Counted from the first letter of the stretch, positions 8,604 through 20,690 are shown. The stretch is 64,000 bases of DNA from Pseudomonas sp. Au-Pse12 (GCF_021341665.1 NZ_JAJTTH010000008.1:248001-312000); one strand, 5' to 3'. Notes: generated from the sequence alone by a model not told the origin. Numbers and translations are program-made.

Positions 8604-9952
8604 TCCAGGCCGAGCTTCTTCATGCGGTAACGCATCGAACGAAATGACAGGCCCAGGCGCCGGGCCGCCGCTGTGCGGTTCCAGCGGGTTTCCTCCAGGG
8701 CTTGAAGCAGCAGCTGGCGCTCCACCTGTTGCAGGTGCAGCGTCAGGTCCAAGTGGGTGGCGGCCGGCAATGGCTGGGGTTCTAGGGGCGCGGCAGCGGG
8801 CAGGTGCAGGTCGGCCGCTGCTATCCATTGCCCCTCGCACAGGGTTTGCGCTCGCTCCAGCAGGTTTTCCAGCTCGCGTACGTTGCCGGGGAAGTCATAG
8901 CGCTCCAGGGCTTGCAGGGCTTCAGGGCGTAACTGGACGACAGGCTTGCCTGCGTCCCTGGCCAGGCGCAGCAGGATATGCGGTGCCAGTGCCTGGATGT
9001 CGCCACGGCGCTCGCGCAACGCAGGCACCCGCAACTCGATGACGTTCAGGCGGTAGTAGAGGTCCTGGCGAAAGCGTCCGGCCTCGACCTCGTTTTTCAG
9101 ATCCTTGTGGGTGGCGCAGAGAATTCGCACGTCGACGGCTTTTTCCTGCGGGCTGCCAACTGCGCGAATGGACTTTTCCTGCAGGGCGCGCAGCAGCTTC
9201 ACTTGCATGGCCAAGGGCAGGTCGGCGACCTCATCGAGAAACAGGGTGCCACCGTGCGCTGCCTGGAAGAGCCCGGGCTGGTCGGCCACGGCGCCGCTGA
9301 AACTGCCTTTGCAATGCCCGAAAAACTCACTTTCCATCAGCTCGGAAGGAATGGCCCCGCAGTTGACCGGAATGAATGCATGCCCGGCCCTGGGGCCAAG
9401 CTGGTGGATCAGGCGGGCGGCCCGTTCCTTGCCACTGCCGGATTCACCGCTGATGTAGACCGCCGCCAGGCTGTGGGCCAGCTTGTCGATGTTCCGGCGC
9501 AGGGTCTCCATGGCCGGTGAATCTCCCAGTAATTGAAGAGGTGTGTCGCTCGTTGCCGGGGGCGGTGTGCGTTGCAGGGTCGCGCCTACCCAGGCGCGCA
9601 GTTGTTTGAGGTCCAGAGGCTTGTGCAACAGGTTGCAAGCTCCGGCCTGCAAGGCGTTGGCGGTGGTTTGTTCGCAGGCAACGTTGCTCAGTAGCGCCAC
9701 GGGAAGATCGGGATGCAACTGGCGGATATGCCGAAGCAGCTCCAGCCCGCTGCCGTCCGGAAGCTCCAGGCCGGTCAGGCACAGGTCGAAGCGGCTGCGG
9801 GCCAGGCGGGCGCGAGCTTCCTGTAGGGTGCGCGCGCTTTGGGTGTGCAGGCGCATCCGACCGAGAGCAATTTCCACAAGAGCGCGGGTTTCCGTGGCCT
9901 CATCGACCACCAGCACTGATTGCCGTGGGTTCATGGCGGCTGCAATGTTCAT
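8600..9952 (-). CDS. pilR: PilR-like sigma-54-dependent regulator with a degenerate receiver
   Basis: An NtrC-family activator matching PilR, the sigma-54 activator of pilA. Order: receiver (about 10-125), AAA+ domain with Walker A GESGSGKE, the sigma-54 contact loop GSFSGA, Walker B GGTLFLDE and RFRQDLYYRLNVIELRVP, then a Fis-type HTH (about 405-450, EETRWNRTAAARRLGLSFRSMRYRMKKLG). The receiver keeps Lys (LHKPLDL), but where PilR has the phospho-accepting Asp (DLCLTD) this protein has Gly61 (DLCLTG, codon 9770-9772); the acidic pocket is also altered (VVDEATE). No pilS gene lies upstream. It may act independently of phosphorylation. The start could also be the ATG at 9934. Confidence 0.88.
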   Translation of the reverse strand: MNIAAAMNPRQSVLVVDEATETRALVEIALGRMRLHTQSARTLQEARARLARSRFDLCLTGLELPDGSGLELLRHIRQLHPDLPVALLSNVACEQTTANALQAGACNLLHKPLDLKQLRAWVGATLQRTPPPATSDTPLQLLGDSPAMETLRRNIDKLAHSLAAVYISGESGSGKERAARLIHQLGPRAGHAFIPVNCGAIPSELMESEFFGHCKGSFSGAVADQPGLFQAAHGGTLFLDEVADLPLAMQVKLLRALQEKSIRAVGSPQEKAVDVRILCATHKDLKNEVEAGRFRQDLYYRLNVIELRVPALRERRGDIQALAPHILLRLARDAGKPVVQLRPEALQALERYDFPGNVRELENLLERAQTLCEGQWIAAADLHLPAAAPLEPQPLPAATHLDLTLHLQQVERQLLLQALEETRWNRTAAARRLGLSFRSMRYRMKKLGLD

Positions 9953-10305
9953 CCGTGAGTGAGACGCGTGGGACGGGCGTGAGTTTCAGTCTAGGTCCGA
10001 CGGCGTGGGGCGCAGGGCTTTGGGAAGCGGCAGCCTATGGAAGCCCAGGCAGTATTTGCTCCAACGGAGCGCCGCAAGGCCCGTATCTGTGGGGGCGGGA
10101 CGCTCTGGGCGAGAGCAGAACGGCAGGTGGGTGCAGGGGGGCGCTATTTTGTCGCCAATTGTTCGGCCGGGGCTGTCCCTGGCCTGTGGCCAATGTCGGG
10201 GCTGTGGAGGGCGACGAGCTGGTCAGGGCCTGGGCGGCCCGTGTCAGATGCTATCTTTCGTCCCGAAGTCCCTTGCCGCGGCTGCTCAACCGCATGGCCT
10301 GGGTA
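9953..10305. other. Gap at the expected pilS position
   Basis: In P. aeruginosa the pilS histidine kinase gene (over 500 codons) directly precedes pilR. This 353-bp stretch between the PP0621-family gene and the pilR-like gene is far too short for it. Reading the minus strand I see no histidine-kinase relics: no H-box, and no GTGLGL-type ATP-binding block. I see nothing else that I can name. Confidence 0.6.
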
Positions 10306-10539
10306 TTAGCGGTCCTGGTTGCCCGGCCCTTGTTGCAGGTGCGCCTGGCTGCAATACCACTGTTGCGACTGGCTCAGGGCGCGGTCCTGGGGCAGGTGCA
10401 CGCCGCAATGGGCGCAGCGCACCATGGGCGTCGTGGTGGGTTCGTTGGGGGAGCGAGGGGCAGCGGCAGGGCTCTTGAACTTGCGCCAGAACCATACCGC
10501 GGCAGCAATCAGAGCGATCCAGAACAGTAGACGAACCAT
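10306..10539 (-). CDS. PP0621-family small protein
   Basis: A 77-residue protein with an N-terminal membrane segment (VRLLFWIALIAAAVWFW) followed by a short basic/proline linker and a zinc-ribbon-like region with MVRCAHCGVHLP and QQWYCSQAHL, i.e. CxxC plus another Cys and His. This is the small gene that neighbours bamD in P. putida (PP_0621). It probably binds zinc at the cytoplasmic membrane; function is unknown. A longer overlapping frame (10286-10609) lacks these features. Confidence 0.75.
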   Translation of the reverse strand: MVRLLFWIALIAAAVWFWRKFKSPAAAPRSPNEPTTTPMVRCAHCGVHLPQDRALSQSQQWYCSQAHLQQGPGNQDR

Positions 10540-10620
10540 GGCAACCAGCTTTGTGAGGAGTGATGCGGCAGTTTAGCCAAGCGCCGGTCGGGCGCACAGG
10601 CCCATCCATGTGCGGGCATG

Positions 10621-10646
10621 AAAAAGGGAGACTTGAAGTCTCCCTT
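10621..10646 (-). terminator. Rho-independent terminator downstream of bamD
   Basis: On the minus strand, 20 bases after the bamD stop, the inverted repeat GGGAGACTT / AAGTCTCCC (10626-10644) is followed by a run of U residues (A run at 10621-10625 on the plus strand). Confidence 0.85.
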
Positions 10647-10666
10647 GTCTGGCCTGCGGGCGGTGA

Positions 10667-11692
10667 TCAGTCGAACACGCCGAAGGTCATGTAGCTGAAC
10701 CAGGAACGGTCGCTATTGTTGTTGCCGGTGGCCTCGTGCTGCTCTTCCTCGACCGCATCGCCATTGGCGTCTTTAGGCTTGAGCTCGGACGGAATGGCAT
10801 CCTTGGCGTCCTGGTACTGTTTCATCACGTCCTGGTTGGCGCGGGTTTCTCCCGGCGGCAGCGGTGGACGGGACTCGATCAGGCCCAGGGTGGCCTTGCT
10901 CAGCCACGAACGGTTGTCGGCTTCAGCCACGCGCGGCACAAACTGGCCGTCCACCAGGCTTGGGTGGTTCGGGTAGTTGAGCTTGAGGGTTTCCAGGCTG
11001 GTGGCCGCCAGTTCGTCCAGGTGCAGGCGCTGGTAGGCCTCGGTCATTACGGCCAGGCCGTCACCGACCGATGGGGTTTCCTGGAAGTTCTCCACGACGT
11101 AGCGGCCGCGGTTGGCGGCGGCGACATAGGCCTGGCGGGTCAGGTAGTAGTCGGCCACGTGGATTTCGTAGGCCGCCAGCAGGTTGCGCAGGTAGATCAT
11201 GCGCTGCTTGGCGTCGGGGGCGTAGCGGCTGTTGGGGAAACGGCTGGTGAGCTGAGCGAACTCGTTGTAGGAGTCGCGGGCGGCGCCCGGGTCACGCTTG
11301 GTCATGTCCAGTGGCAGGAAGCGCGCCAGCAGGCCGACGTCCTGGTCGAAGGAGGTCAGGCCCTTGAGGTAGTAGGCGTAGTCCACGTTCGGGTGTTGGG
11401 GATGCAGGCGAATGAAGCGCTCGGCAGCGGACTTGGCGGCTTCCGGCTCGGCATTCTTATAGTTGGCGTAGATCAGCTCGAGCTGTGCCTGATCGGCGTA
11501 GCGACCAAAGGGATAGCGCGATTCCAGGGCCTTGAGCTTGGCAGTGGCGCTGGTATAGCTGTGGTTGTCCAGGTCGGTCTGCGCCTGCTGGTACAACTCG
11601 ACTTCGCTCAGGTTTTCGTCAACGACTTCCTTCGATGAGCAAGCAGCGGTCAGTGCGAGGATGGCGATCAGCAGCAGGTGTTTCACTTGCAT
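10667..11692 (-). CDS. bamD: Outer membrane assembly lipoprotein BamD
   Basis: An essential TPR lipoprotein of the BAM complex, at the periplasmic face of the outer membrane. I chose ATG 11692: it gives MQVKHLLLIAILALTAAC with a lipobox ending at Cys18. The body shows TPR-type repeats (VELYQQAQTDLDNHSYTSA, FGRYADQAQLELIYANYK, RFIRLHPQHPNVDYAYYLKGL) and the family block FLPLDMTKRDPGAARDSYNEF. The product is 341 residues, normal for Pseudomonas, with a long charged C-terminal tail. It is divergent from rluD, as in P. aeruginosa and P. putida. Confidence 0.96.
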   Translation of the reverse strand: MQVKHLLLIAILALTAACSSKEVVDENLSEVELYQQAQTDLDNHSYTSATAKLKALESRYPFGRYADQAQLELIYANYKNAEPEAAKSAAERFIRLHPQHPNVDYAYYLKGLTSFDQDVGLLARFLPLDMTKRDPGAARDSYNEFAQLTSRFPNSRYAPDAKQRMIYLRNLLAAYEIHVADYYLTRQAYVAAANRGRYVVENFQETPSVGDGLAVMTEAYQRLHLDELAATSLETLKLNYPNHPSLVDGQFVPRVAEADNRSWLSKATLGLIESRPPLPPGETRANQDVMKQYQDAKDAIPSELKPKDANGDAVEEEQHEATGNNNSDRSWFSYMTFGVFD

Positions 11693-11842
11693 GGCGGCTT
11701 GCGTCCCTATGACGGCCGCTGTCTTGGGCGGGGCCGTCCTGTTATGATGAGCGCCCCGTTGAAAGCCTCGGGGCAAAAGACGCCGTATTTAACCACAAGC
11801 GCGCAGCCGAAACCAAAGGCTGTGCCGACGCCCAGTCCGAGC

Positions 11843-12805
11843 ATGTCCGATAAAATTGAACTTCGCGCAGAGGTGCCGTCCGAACTGGGCGGTCAACGCC
11901 TCGATCAAGTCGCCGCCCAACTATTCGCTGAGCATTCGCGCTCGCGCCTTTCCGCCTGGATCAAAGAGGGCCGCCTGACTGTGGACGGAGCGGTCATCCG
12001 CCCGCGAGACATCGTGCACGGCGGTGCCATGCTCGAGCTGACCGCCGAGCAAGAGGCCCAGGGCGAATGGATTGCCCAGGACATCGAGCTGGACATCGTC
12101 TACGAAGACGACGACATCCTGGTGATCAACAAGCCCGCGGGCCTGGTGGTGCACCCGGCCGCCGGCCACGCTGATGGCACCTTGCTCAACGCCCTGCTGC
12201 ATCACGTTCCGGACATTATCAATGTGCCGCGGGCCGGTATCGTCCACCGCCTGGACAAGGACACCACCGGTCTGATGGTGGTGGCCAAGACCATCCAGGC
12301 GCAGACCCAGTTGGTGGCTCAGTTGCAGAGCCGTAGCGTCAGCCGCATCTATGAATGCATCGTGATTGGCGTAGTGACCGCCGGGGGCAAGATCAACGCT
12401 CCGATCGGTCGTCACGGCCAGCAGCGCCAGCGCATGGCAGTGATGGAAGGCGGCAAGCAGGCCGTCAGCCACTATCGGGTACTGGAGCGCTTCCGTTCCC
12501 ACACCCATGTCCGAGTCAAGCTGGAAACCGGCCGTACCCACCAGATCCGGGTGCACATGGCGCATATCAATTTCCCATTGGTGGGCGATCCGGCGTACGG
12601 CGGCCGCTTCCGCATTCCGCCGGCGGCGAGCCAGACCATGGTCGAGTCGCTGAAGCACTTCCCGCGTCAGGCCCTGCATGCACGCTTCCTGGAACTGGAT
12701 CATCCGACCACCGGTATTCGCATGAGTTGGGAATCGCCATTGCCGGACGATTTCGTCTGGCTGCTGTCGCTGCTCAAGCAAGACCGTGAGGCGTTCATCG
12801 GATGA
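11843..12805 (+). CDS. rluD: 23S rRNA pseudouridine synthase RluD
   Basis: Makes pseudouridines 1911/1915/1917 in helix 69 of 23S rRNA. From ATG 11843 the product is 320 residues, with an N-terminal S4 domain (QRLDQVAAQLFAEHSRSRLSAWIKEGRLTVDG), the pseudouridine synthase core DDDILVINKPAGLVVHP and the catalytic Asp in HRLDKDTTGLM, then ETGRTHQIRVHMAHINFPLVGDP. The open frame runs further upstream but that part overlaps the bamD start and carries no domain. It overlaps pgeF by 4 bp. Confidence 0.95.
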   Translation: MSDKIELRAEVPSELGGQRLDQVAAQLFAEHSRSRLSAWIKEGRLTVDGAVIRPRDIVHGGAMLELTAEQEAQGEWIAQDIELDIVYEDDDILVINKPAGLVVHPAAGHADGTLLNALLHHVPDIINVPRAGIVHRLDKDTTGLMVVAKTIQAQTQLVAQLQSRSVSRIYECIVIGVVTAGGKINAPIGRHGQQRQRMAVMEGGKQAVSHYRVLERFRSHTHVRVKLETGRTHQIRVHMAHINFPLVGDPAYGGRFRIPPAASQTMVESLKHFPRQALHARFLELDHPTTGIRMSWESPLPDDFVWLLSLLKQDREAFIG

Positions 12806-13527
12806 ATGACTGGCTGATTCCCGACTGGCCTGCGCCGGCTGGAGTCAAAGCCTGCGTCACTACCCGTTCCGGCGGCGTCAGCCTGGCGCCCTTCGACAGC
12901 CTTAACCTGGGTGACCATGTCGATGATCAGCCGTCGGCGGTGGCGGAGAATCGCCGTCGCCTGACCGAACACTTCGGTATTGCCCCTGCCTGGCTGCAGC
13001 AGGTGCACGGGGTGGCGGTAGCCCATGCTGATCCGTCTATCGTTGCCACTGCGGATGCCAGTTGGTCCGCTACCCCGGGCATCGCCTGTGCGGTGATGAC
13101 TGCCGACTGCCTGCCGGCGCTGTTCTGCAATCGTGCCGGAACCCGGGTCGCAGGGGCCCACGCCGGTTGGCGCGGGTTGGCGGCGGGCGTGCTGGAAGCC
13201 ACCCTCGATTGCCTGGATACGCCGCCTGCCGAGGTTCTGGTATGGCTGGGGCCGGCCATTGGCCCGGAGCGCTTTGAAGTGGGGGCCGAAGTGCGTGAAG
13301 CGTTCGTTGGCCAACTGCCGGCAACCGAGCAGGCCTTCGTGCCGAGCGCCAATGCCGGGCGCTTCATGGCCGACATCTATCAACTGGCGCGCCTGCGCCT
13401 GGCCGCCCGGGGCGTGACGGCCGTCTATGGCGGCGGTTACTGCACCGTGAGCGATCCGCGCTTCTTCTCCTACCGGCGCAGCCCGCGCACGGGACGCTTT
13501 GCCTCCCTTATCTGGCTTGAGCGCTAG
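12802..13527 (+). CDS. pgeF: Peptidoglycan editing factor PgeF (YfiH / laccase-domain family)
   Basis: A zinc/copper-binding protein of the YfiH family; E. coli PgeF removes misincorporated L-Ser peptides in peptidoglycan precursors. The 241-residue product shows the metal-site residues in AVMTADCLPALF (Cys) and VAGAHAGWRGLAAGVL (His), with the upstream LQQVHGVAVAHAD (His). It overlaps rluD by 4 bp (ATGA), a classic rluD-pgeF-clpB order. Confidence 0.9.
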   Translation: MNDWLIPDWPAPAGVKACVTTRSGGVSLAPFDSLNLGDHVDDQPSAVAENRRRLTEHFGIAPAWLQQVHGVAVAHADPSIVATADASWSATPGIACAVMTADCLPALFCNRAGTRVAGAHAGWRGLAAGVLEATLDCLDTPPAEVLVWLGPAIGPERFEVGAEVREAFVGQLPATEQAFVPSANAGRFMADIYQLARLRLAARGVTAVYGGGYCTVSDPRFFSYRRSPRTGRFASLIWLER

Positions 13528-13557
13528 ACTAATCTGACCTGCGTCAACCTGCTGGCG

Positions 13558-13585
13558 CTTGAATCTCCCAGAATCGACCGCATCT
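13558..13585 (+). promoter_or_regulatory. Sigma-32 (RpoH) heat-shock promoter of clpB
   Basis: A perfect -35 hexamer CTTGAA (13558-13563) is followed after 14 bases by CCGCATCT (13578-13585), one mismatch from the sigma-32 -10 consensus CCCCATnT. The start site would fall about 65 bases before the clpB ATG. The position fits the known heat-shock control of clpB. Confidence 0.8.
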
Positions 13586-13657
13586 AGTGAAGCATCTGGC
13601 AGGTTTCTCTATTTAGGTGTGTCCATCGCTCCGGCCTGCTCAAAAGGAAGGTGACTA

Positions 13658-16222
13658 ATGCGTATAGACCGATTAACCAGCAAATTGCAGCTGGCCTTAT
13701 CCGATTCTCAATCTCTGGCGGTTGGCCTCGATCATCCGGCCATTGAACCGGCGCACCTGATGCAGGCGCTGCTGGAACAGCAGGGCGGTTCGATCAAGCC
13801 GCTGCTGATGCAGGTGGGCTTCGACGTCAACAGCCTGCGCAAGGAACTGAGCAAAGAGCTCGACCAGCTGCCGAAAATCCAGAACCCCACGGGCGACGTC
13901 AACATGTCCCAGGATCTGGCGCGCCTGCTCAACCAGGCCGACCGCCTGGCGCAGCAGAAAGGCGACCAGTTCATCTCCAGCGAGCTGGTGTTGCTCGCCG
14001 CCATGGATGAAAACAGCAAGCTCGGCAAGTTGTTGCTGGGCCAGGGCGTGAGCAAGAAGGCCCTGGAAAACGCCATCAACAACCTGCGCGGCGGCGAGGC
14101 GGTGAATGACGCCAACGTCGAGGAGTCGCGCCAGGCCCTGGACAAGTACACCGTGGACCTGACCAAGCGCGCCGAAGACGGCAAGCTCGACCCGGTGATT
14201 GGCCGTGACGACGAAATTCGCCGGACCATCCAGGTGCTGCAACGTCGCACCAAGAACAACCCGGTGCTGATCGGTGAGCCTGGCGTGGGTAAAACCGCCA
14301 TCGCCGAAGGCCTGGCCCAGCGGATCATCAATGGCGAAGTGCCGGATGGCCTGAAAGGCAAGCGCCTGCTGTCCCTGGACATGGGGGCCTTGATCGCTGG
14401 CGCCAAATACCGTGGCGAGTTCGAAGAGCGGCTGAAGTCCCTGCTCAACGAGCTGTCGAAGCAGGAAGGGCAGATCATCCTGTTCATCGACGAGCTGCAC
14501 ACCATGGTTGGCGCCGGTAAAGGCGAAGGCTCGATGGACGCGGGCAACATGCTCAAGCCGGCCCTGGCCCGTGGCGAGCTGCATTGTGTGGGCGCTACCA
14601 CGCTCAACGAGTACCGCCAATATATAGAGAAGGATGCAGCCCTTGAGCGGCGCTTCCAGAAAGTGCTGGTGGACGAGCCGAGCGAGGAAGACACCATTGC
14701 CATCCTGCGTGGCCTGAAAGAGCGCTACGAGGTGCACCACAAGGTGGCGATCACCGACGGCGCGATCATTGCCGCGGCCAAGCTCAGCCATCGTTACATC
14801 ACCGATCGGCAACTGCCGGACAAGGCCATCGACCTGATCGACGAGGCCGCCAGCCGCATCCGCATGGAGATCGACTCCAAGCCGGAAGTGCTGGACCGTC
14901 TGGAGCGGCGCCTGATTCAGCTCAAGGTTGAATCCCAGGCCCTGAAGAAAGAAGACGACGAGGCTGCGATCAAGCGCCTGGAAAAACTCCAGGAAGAGAT
15001 TGTCCGCCTGGAACGTGAGTACGCGGACCTGGAGGAAGTCTGGACCTCGGAGAAAGCCGAAGTGCAGGGTTCCGCGCAGATCCAGCAGAAGATCGAGCAG
15101 TCGCGCCAGGAGCTGGAGGCGGCGCGCCGCAAGGGCGACCTCAATCGCATGGCCGAGCTGCAGTACGGGGTGATCCCGGACCTGGAGCGCAGCCTGCAGA
15201 TGGTCGACCAGCACGGCCACAGCGAGAACCAGTTGCTGCGCAGCAAGGTCACCGAGGAAGAAATTGCCGAAGTGGTGTCCAAGTGGACCGGCATTCCGGT
15301 GTCGAAAATGCTCGAAGGCGAGCGTGACAAGCTGTTGAAGATGGAAAGCCTGCTGCACGAGCGGGTGATTGGCCAGAACGAAGCCGTGGTGGCGGTGGCC
15401 AACGCTGTGCGCCGTTCCCGAGCCGGGTTGTCCGACCCGAACCGGCCCAGCGGTTCGTTCATGTTCCTCGGCCCGACCGGCGTGGGTAAGACCGAACTGT
15501 GCAAGGCCCTGGCGGAATTCCTCTTCGATACCGAGGAAGCCATGGTGCGGATCGACATGTCCGAGTTCATGGAGAAACATTCCGTGGCTCGCCTGATCGG
15601 TGCACCACCCGGCTATGTCGGTTATGAAGAGGGTGGCTACCTGACCGAAGCCGTGCGTCGCAAGCCGTACTCGGTGATCCTCCTGGACGAAGTCGAGAAG
15701 GCGCACCCGGATGTGTTCAACATCCTGCTGCAGGTTCTGGAAGATGGCCGCCTGACGGACAGCCACGGACGTACCGTGGATTTCCGCAACACGGTGATCG
15801 TCATGACCTCCAACCTGGGCTCGGCACAGATCCAGGAACTGGTAGGGGATCGCGAAGCACAACGTGCAGCGGTGATGGACGCGGTGTCGACCCACTTCCG
15901 GCCGGAGTTCATCAACCGGGTTGATGAGGTGGTGATCTTCGAGCCTCTGGCACGGGATCAGATCGCGGGCATTACGCAGATCCAGCTGGGTCGCCTGCGC
16001 AGCCGTCTGGCAGAGCGCGAGCTGAGCCTGGAGTTGAGCGACGAAGCCTTGGACAAGCTGATCGCCGTGGGTTACGACCCGGTGTATGGCGCGCGGCCGT
16101 TGAAGCGGGCGATTCAACGCTGGATCGAAAACCCATTGGCCCAGCTGATTCTGTCCGGTGGCTTCCTGCCGGGCGCTACAGTCACCGCCTCGGTGCAGGA
16201 CGACGAAATCGTCTTCGCCTGA
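13658..16222 (+). CDS. clpB: ATP-dependent disaggregase ClpB
   Basis: A hexameric AAA+ chaperone that works with DnaK to dissolve protein aggregates in the cytoplasm. The 854-residue product has the N-domain repeat (about 1-150), NBD1 with Walker A GEPGVGKT (about 205) and IDELHTMVGAG, the coiled-coil middle domain (about 410-525, rich in E/K/L), and NBD2 with GPTGVGKT (about 605), DEVEKAH and the C-terminal GARPLKRAIQ sensor-2 arginine. Full length for the family. It is driven by the sigma-32 promoter at 13558 and followed by a strong terminator. Confidence 0.98.
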   Translation: MRIDRLTSKLQLALSDSQSLAVGLDHPAIEPAHLMQALLEQQGGSIKPLLMQVGFDVNSLRKELSKELDQLPKIQNPTGDVNMSQDLARLLNQADRLAQQKGDQFISSELVLLAAMDENSKLGKLLLGQGVSKKALENAINNLRGGEAVNDANVEESRQALDKYTVDLTKRAEDGKLDPVIGRDDEIRRTIQVLQRRTKNNPVLIGEPGVGKTAIAEGLAQRIINGEVPDGLKGKRLLSLDMGALIAGAKYRGEFEERLKSLLNELSKQEGQIILFIDELHTMVGAGKGEGSMDAGNMLKPALARGELHCVGATTLNEYRQYIEKDAALERRFQKVLVDEPSEEDTIAILRGLKERYEVHHKVAITDGAIIAAAKLSHRYITDRQLPDKAIDLIDEAASRIRMEIDSKPEVLDRLERRLIQLKVESQALKKEDDEAAIKRLEKLQEEIVRLEREYADLEEVWTSEKAEVQGSAQIQQKIEQSRQELEAARRKGDLNRMAELQYGVIPDLERSLQMVDQHGHSENQLLRSKVTEEEIAEVVSKWTGIPVSKMLEGERDKLLKMESLLHERVIGQNEAVVAVANAVRRSRAGLSDPNRPSGSFMFLGPTGVGKTELCKALAEFLFDTEEAMVRIDMSEFMEKHSVARLIGAPPGYVGYEEGGYLTEAVRRKPYSVILLDEVEKAHPDVFNILLQVLEDGRLTDSHGRTVDFRNTVIVMTSNLGSAQIQELVGDREAQRAAVMDAVSTHFRPEFINRVDEVVIFEPLARDQIAGITQIQLGRLRSRLAERELSLELSDEALDKLIAVGYDPVYGARPLKRAIQRWIENPLAQLILSGGFLPGATVTASVQDDEIVFA

Positions 16223-16248
16223 TCACTCCGCGGTGGGTTTGTGGAAGA

Positions 16249-16274
16249 GGCCTCGCATTGCGAGGCCTTTTTTT
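16249..16274 (+). terminator. Rho-independent terminator of clpB
   Basis: Perfect stem GGCCTCGC / GCGAGGCC with loop ATT, followed by seven T residues, 27 bases after the clpB stop. Confidence 0.93.
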
Positions 16275-16406
16275 CACTAGGGTGTTGAACTGTAAGGAAA
16301 AGGCTTGTAAAGTGCGCCCCGCAGTCAGTCACCCCCTGGTTTTTTCTGATGTAGAAGAAACCGACAATGAAGTCGCAAATCATTGTCTTAAAAGCAATTT
16401 AAGGGG

Positions 16407-16434
16407 TTGACAGGTAGTTTTAAGATTGTAAAAT
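16407..16434 (+). promoter_or_regulatory. Sigma-70 promoter of the tRNA cluster
   Basis: TTGACA (16407-16412), a 16-base spacer and TAAAAT (16429-16434), followed by a GC-rich discriminator (AGCGCGCC) typical of stable-RNA promoters under stringent control. It lies about 80 bases before tRNA-Asn. The rest of the 16275-16515 gap shows nothing else I can name. Confidence 0.8.
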
Positions 16435-16515
16435 AGCGCGCCTCAGAGGCATGAACGTAGCGATACGGGAAAGCCAAAGAGGATGAAGTAAAAGTTGTAA
16501 CTTGAAATATGTAGT

Positions 16516-16591
16516 TCCGTGATAGCTCAGTCGGTAGAGCAAATGACTGTTAATCATTGGGTCCCAGGTTCGAGTCCTGGTCACGGAGCCA
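16516..16591 (+). tRNA. tRNA-Asn (GTT)
   Basis: A 76-base cloverleaf with acceptor stem TCCGTGA/TCACGGA and encoded CCA, D-arm AGCTCAGTCGGTAGAGC, anticodon GTT at 16549-16551 in loop CTGTTAA, and T-arm GGTTCGAGTCC. First tRNA after the promoter. Confidence 0.96.
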
Positions 16592-16600
16592 ATTTCAAAC

Positions 16601-16677
16601 CGGGGTATAGCGCAGTCCGGTAGCGCGCCTGCTTTGGGAGCAGGATGTCAGGAGTTCGAATCCCCTTACCCCGACCA
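16601..16677 (+). tRNA. tRNA-Pro (TGG), copy 1
   Basis: A 77-base cloverleaf with acceptor CGGGGTA/TACCCCG, encoded CCA, anticodon TGG (16635-16637) in loop TTTGGGA, and T-arm GAGTTCGAATC. Identical to the copy at 16852-16928. Confidence 0.96.
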
Positions 16678-16682
16678 TTTTT

Positions 16683-16758
16683 GGGTCGTTAGCTCAGTTG
16701 GTAGAGCAGTTGGCTTTTAACCAATTGGTCGTAGGTTCGAATCCCACACGACCCACCA
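16683..16758 (+). tRNA. tRNA-Lys (TTT)
   Basis: A 76-base cloverleaf with acceptor GGGTCGT/ACGACCC, encoded CCA, and anticodon TTT (16716-16718) in loop CTTTTAA. Only five bases follow tRNA-Pro copy 1. Confidence 0.96.
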
Positions 16759-16822
16759 TTTTTGAGACCAGTTGGCTGGAATCGAATCTTAAGAACAGAA
16801 GCCAAAAGCGCTGTTCGAAGAA

Positions 16823-16849
16823 GGCGCCTTTAAAAGGTGCCTTTTTTTT
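16823..16849 (+). terminator. Rho-independent terminator inside the tRNA cluster
   Basis: Inverted repeat GGCGCCTTT / AAAGGTGCC (one G-U pair), then eight T residues. It ends two bases before tRNA-Pro copy 2, so it would separate that gene from the Asn-Pro-Lys transcript. Confidence 0.85.
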
Positions 16850-16851
16850 AC

Positions 16852-16928
16852 CGGGGTATAGCGCAGTCCGGTAGCGCGCCTGCTTTGGGAGCAGGATGTC
16901 AGGAGTTCGAATCCCCTTACCCCGACCA
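16852..16928 (+). tRNA. tRNA-Pro (TGG), copy 2
   Basis: Same 77-base sequence as copy 1. It starts two bases after the T-run of a terminator and has no promoter of its own that I can see, so expression would need read-through. It is followed by its own terminator. Confidence 0.95.
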
Positions 16929-16941
16929 TATTCACGAAAAA

Positions 16942-16968
16942 GGGCACCTCATCGAGGTGCCCTTTTTT
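16942..16968 (+). terminator. Rho-independent terminator after tRNA-Pro copy 2
   Basis: Perfect 9-bp stem GGGCACCTC / GAGGTGCCC with loop ATC and six T residues. Confidence 0.92.
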
Positions 16969-17042
16969 GTTTGCCCGCAGAAAACCCGATGGCTGGACAG
17001 CGTTGGCAACAGGCACTGCCTGGCAGGCAGTGCCCATGATCA

Positions 17043-20690
<3,648 letters not shown>

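Noticed and set aside
9953..10305. Possible pilS remnant
   Set aside because: Minus-strand reading shows no H-box or ATP-binding block, so I call it absence rather than a pseudogene.
10005..10530. Plus-strand frames of 157 and 201 codons upstream of the pilR-like gene
   Set aside because: Gly/Ala/Arg-rich low-information translations, partly antisense to the PP0621-family gene, no ribosome site or domain.
13697..16117. 806-codon minus-strand frame opposite clpB
   Set aside because: Antisense shadow of an unmistakable ClpB.
16601..16928. Interpretation of the tRNA-Pro repeats as att sites of an integrated element
   Set aside because: Only about 250 bp, containing tRNA-Lys and a terminator, lie between the copies, and no integrase gene is in the window; kept only as a possible hot spot.
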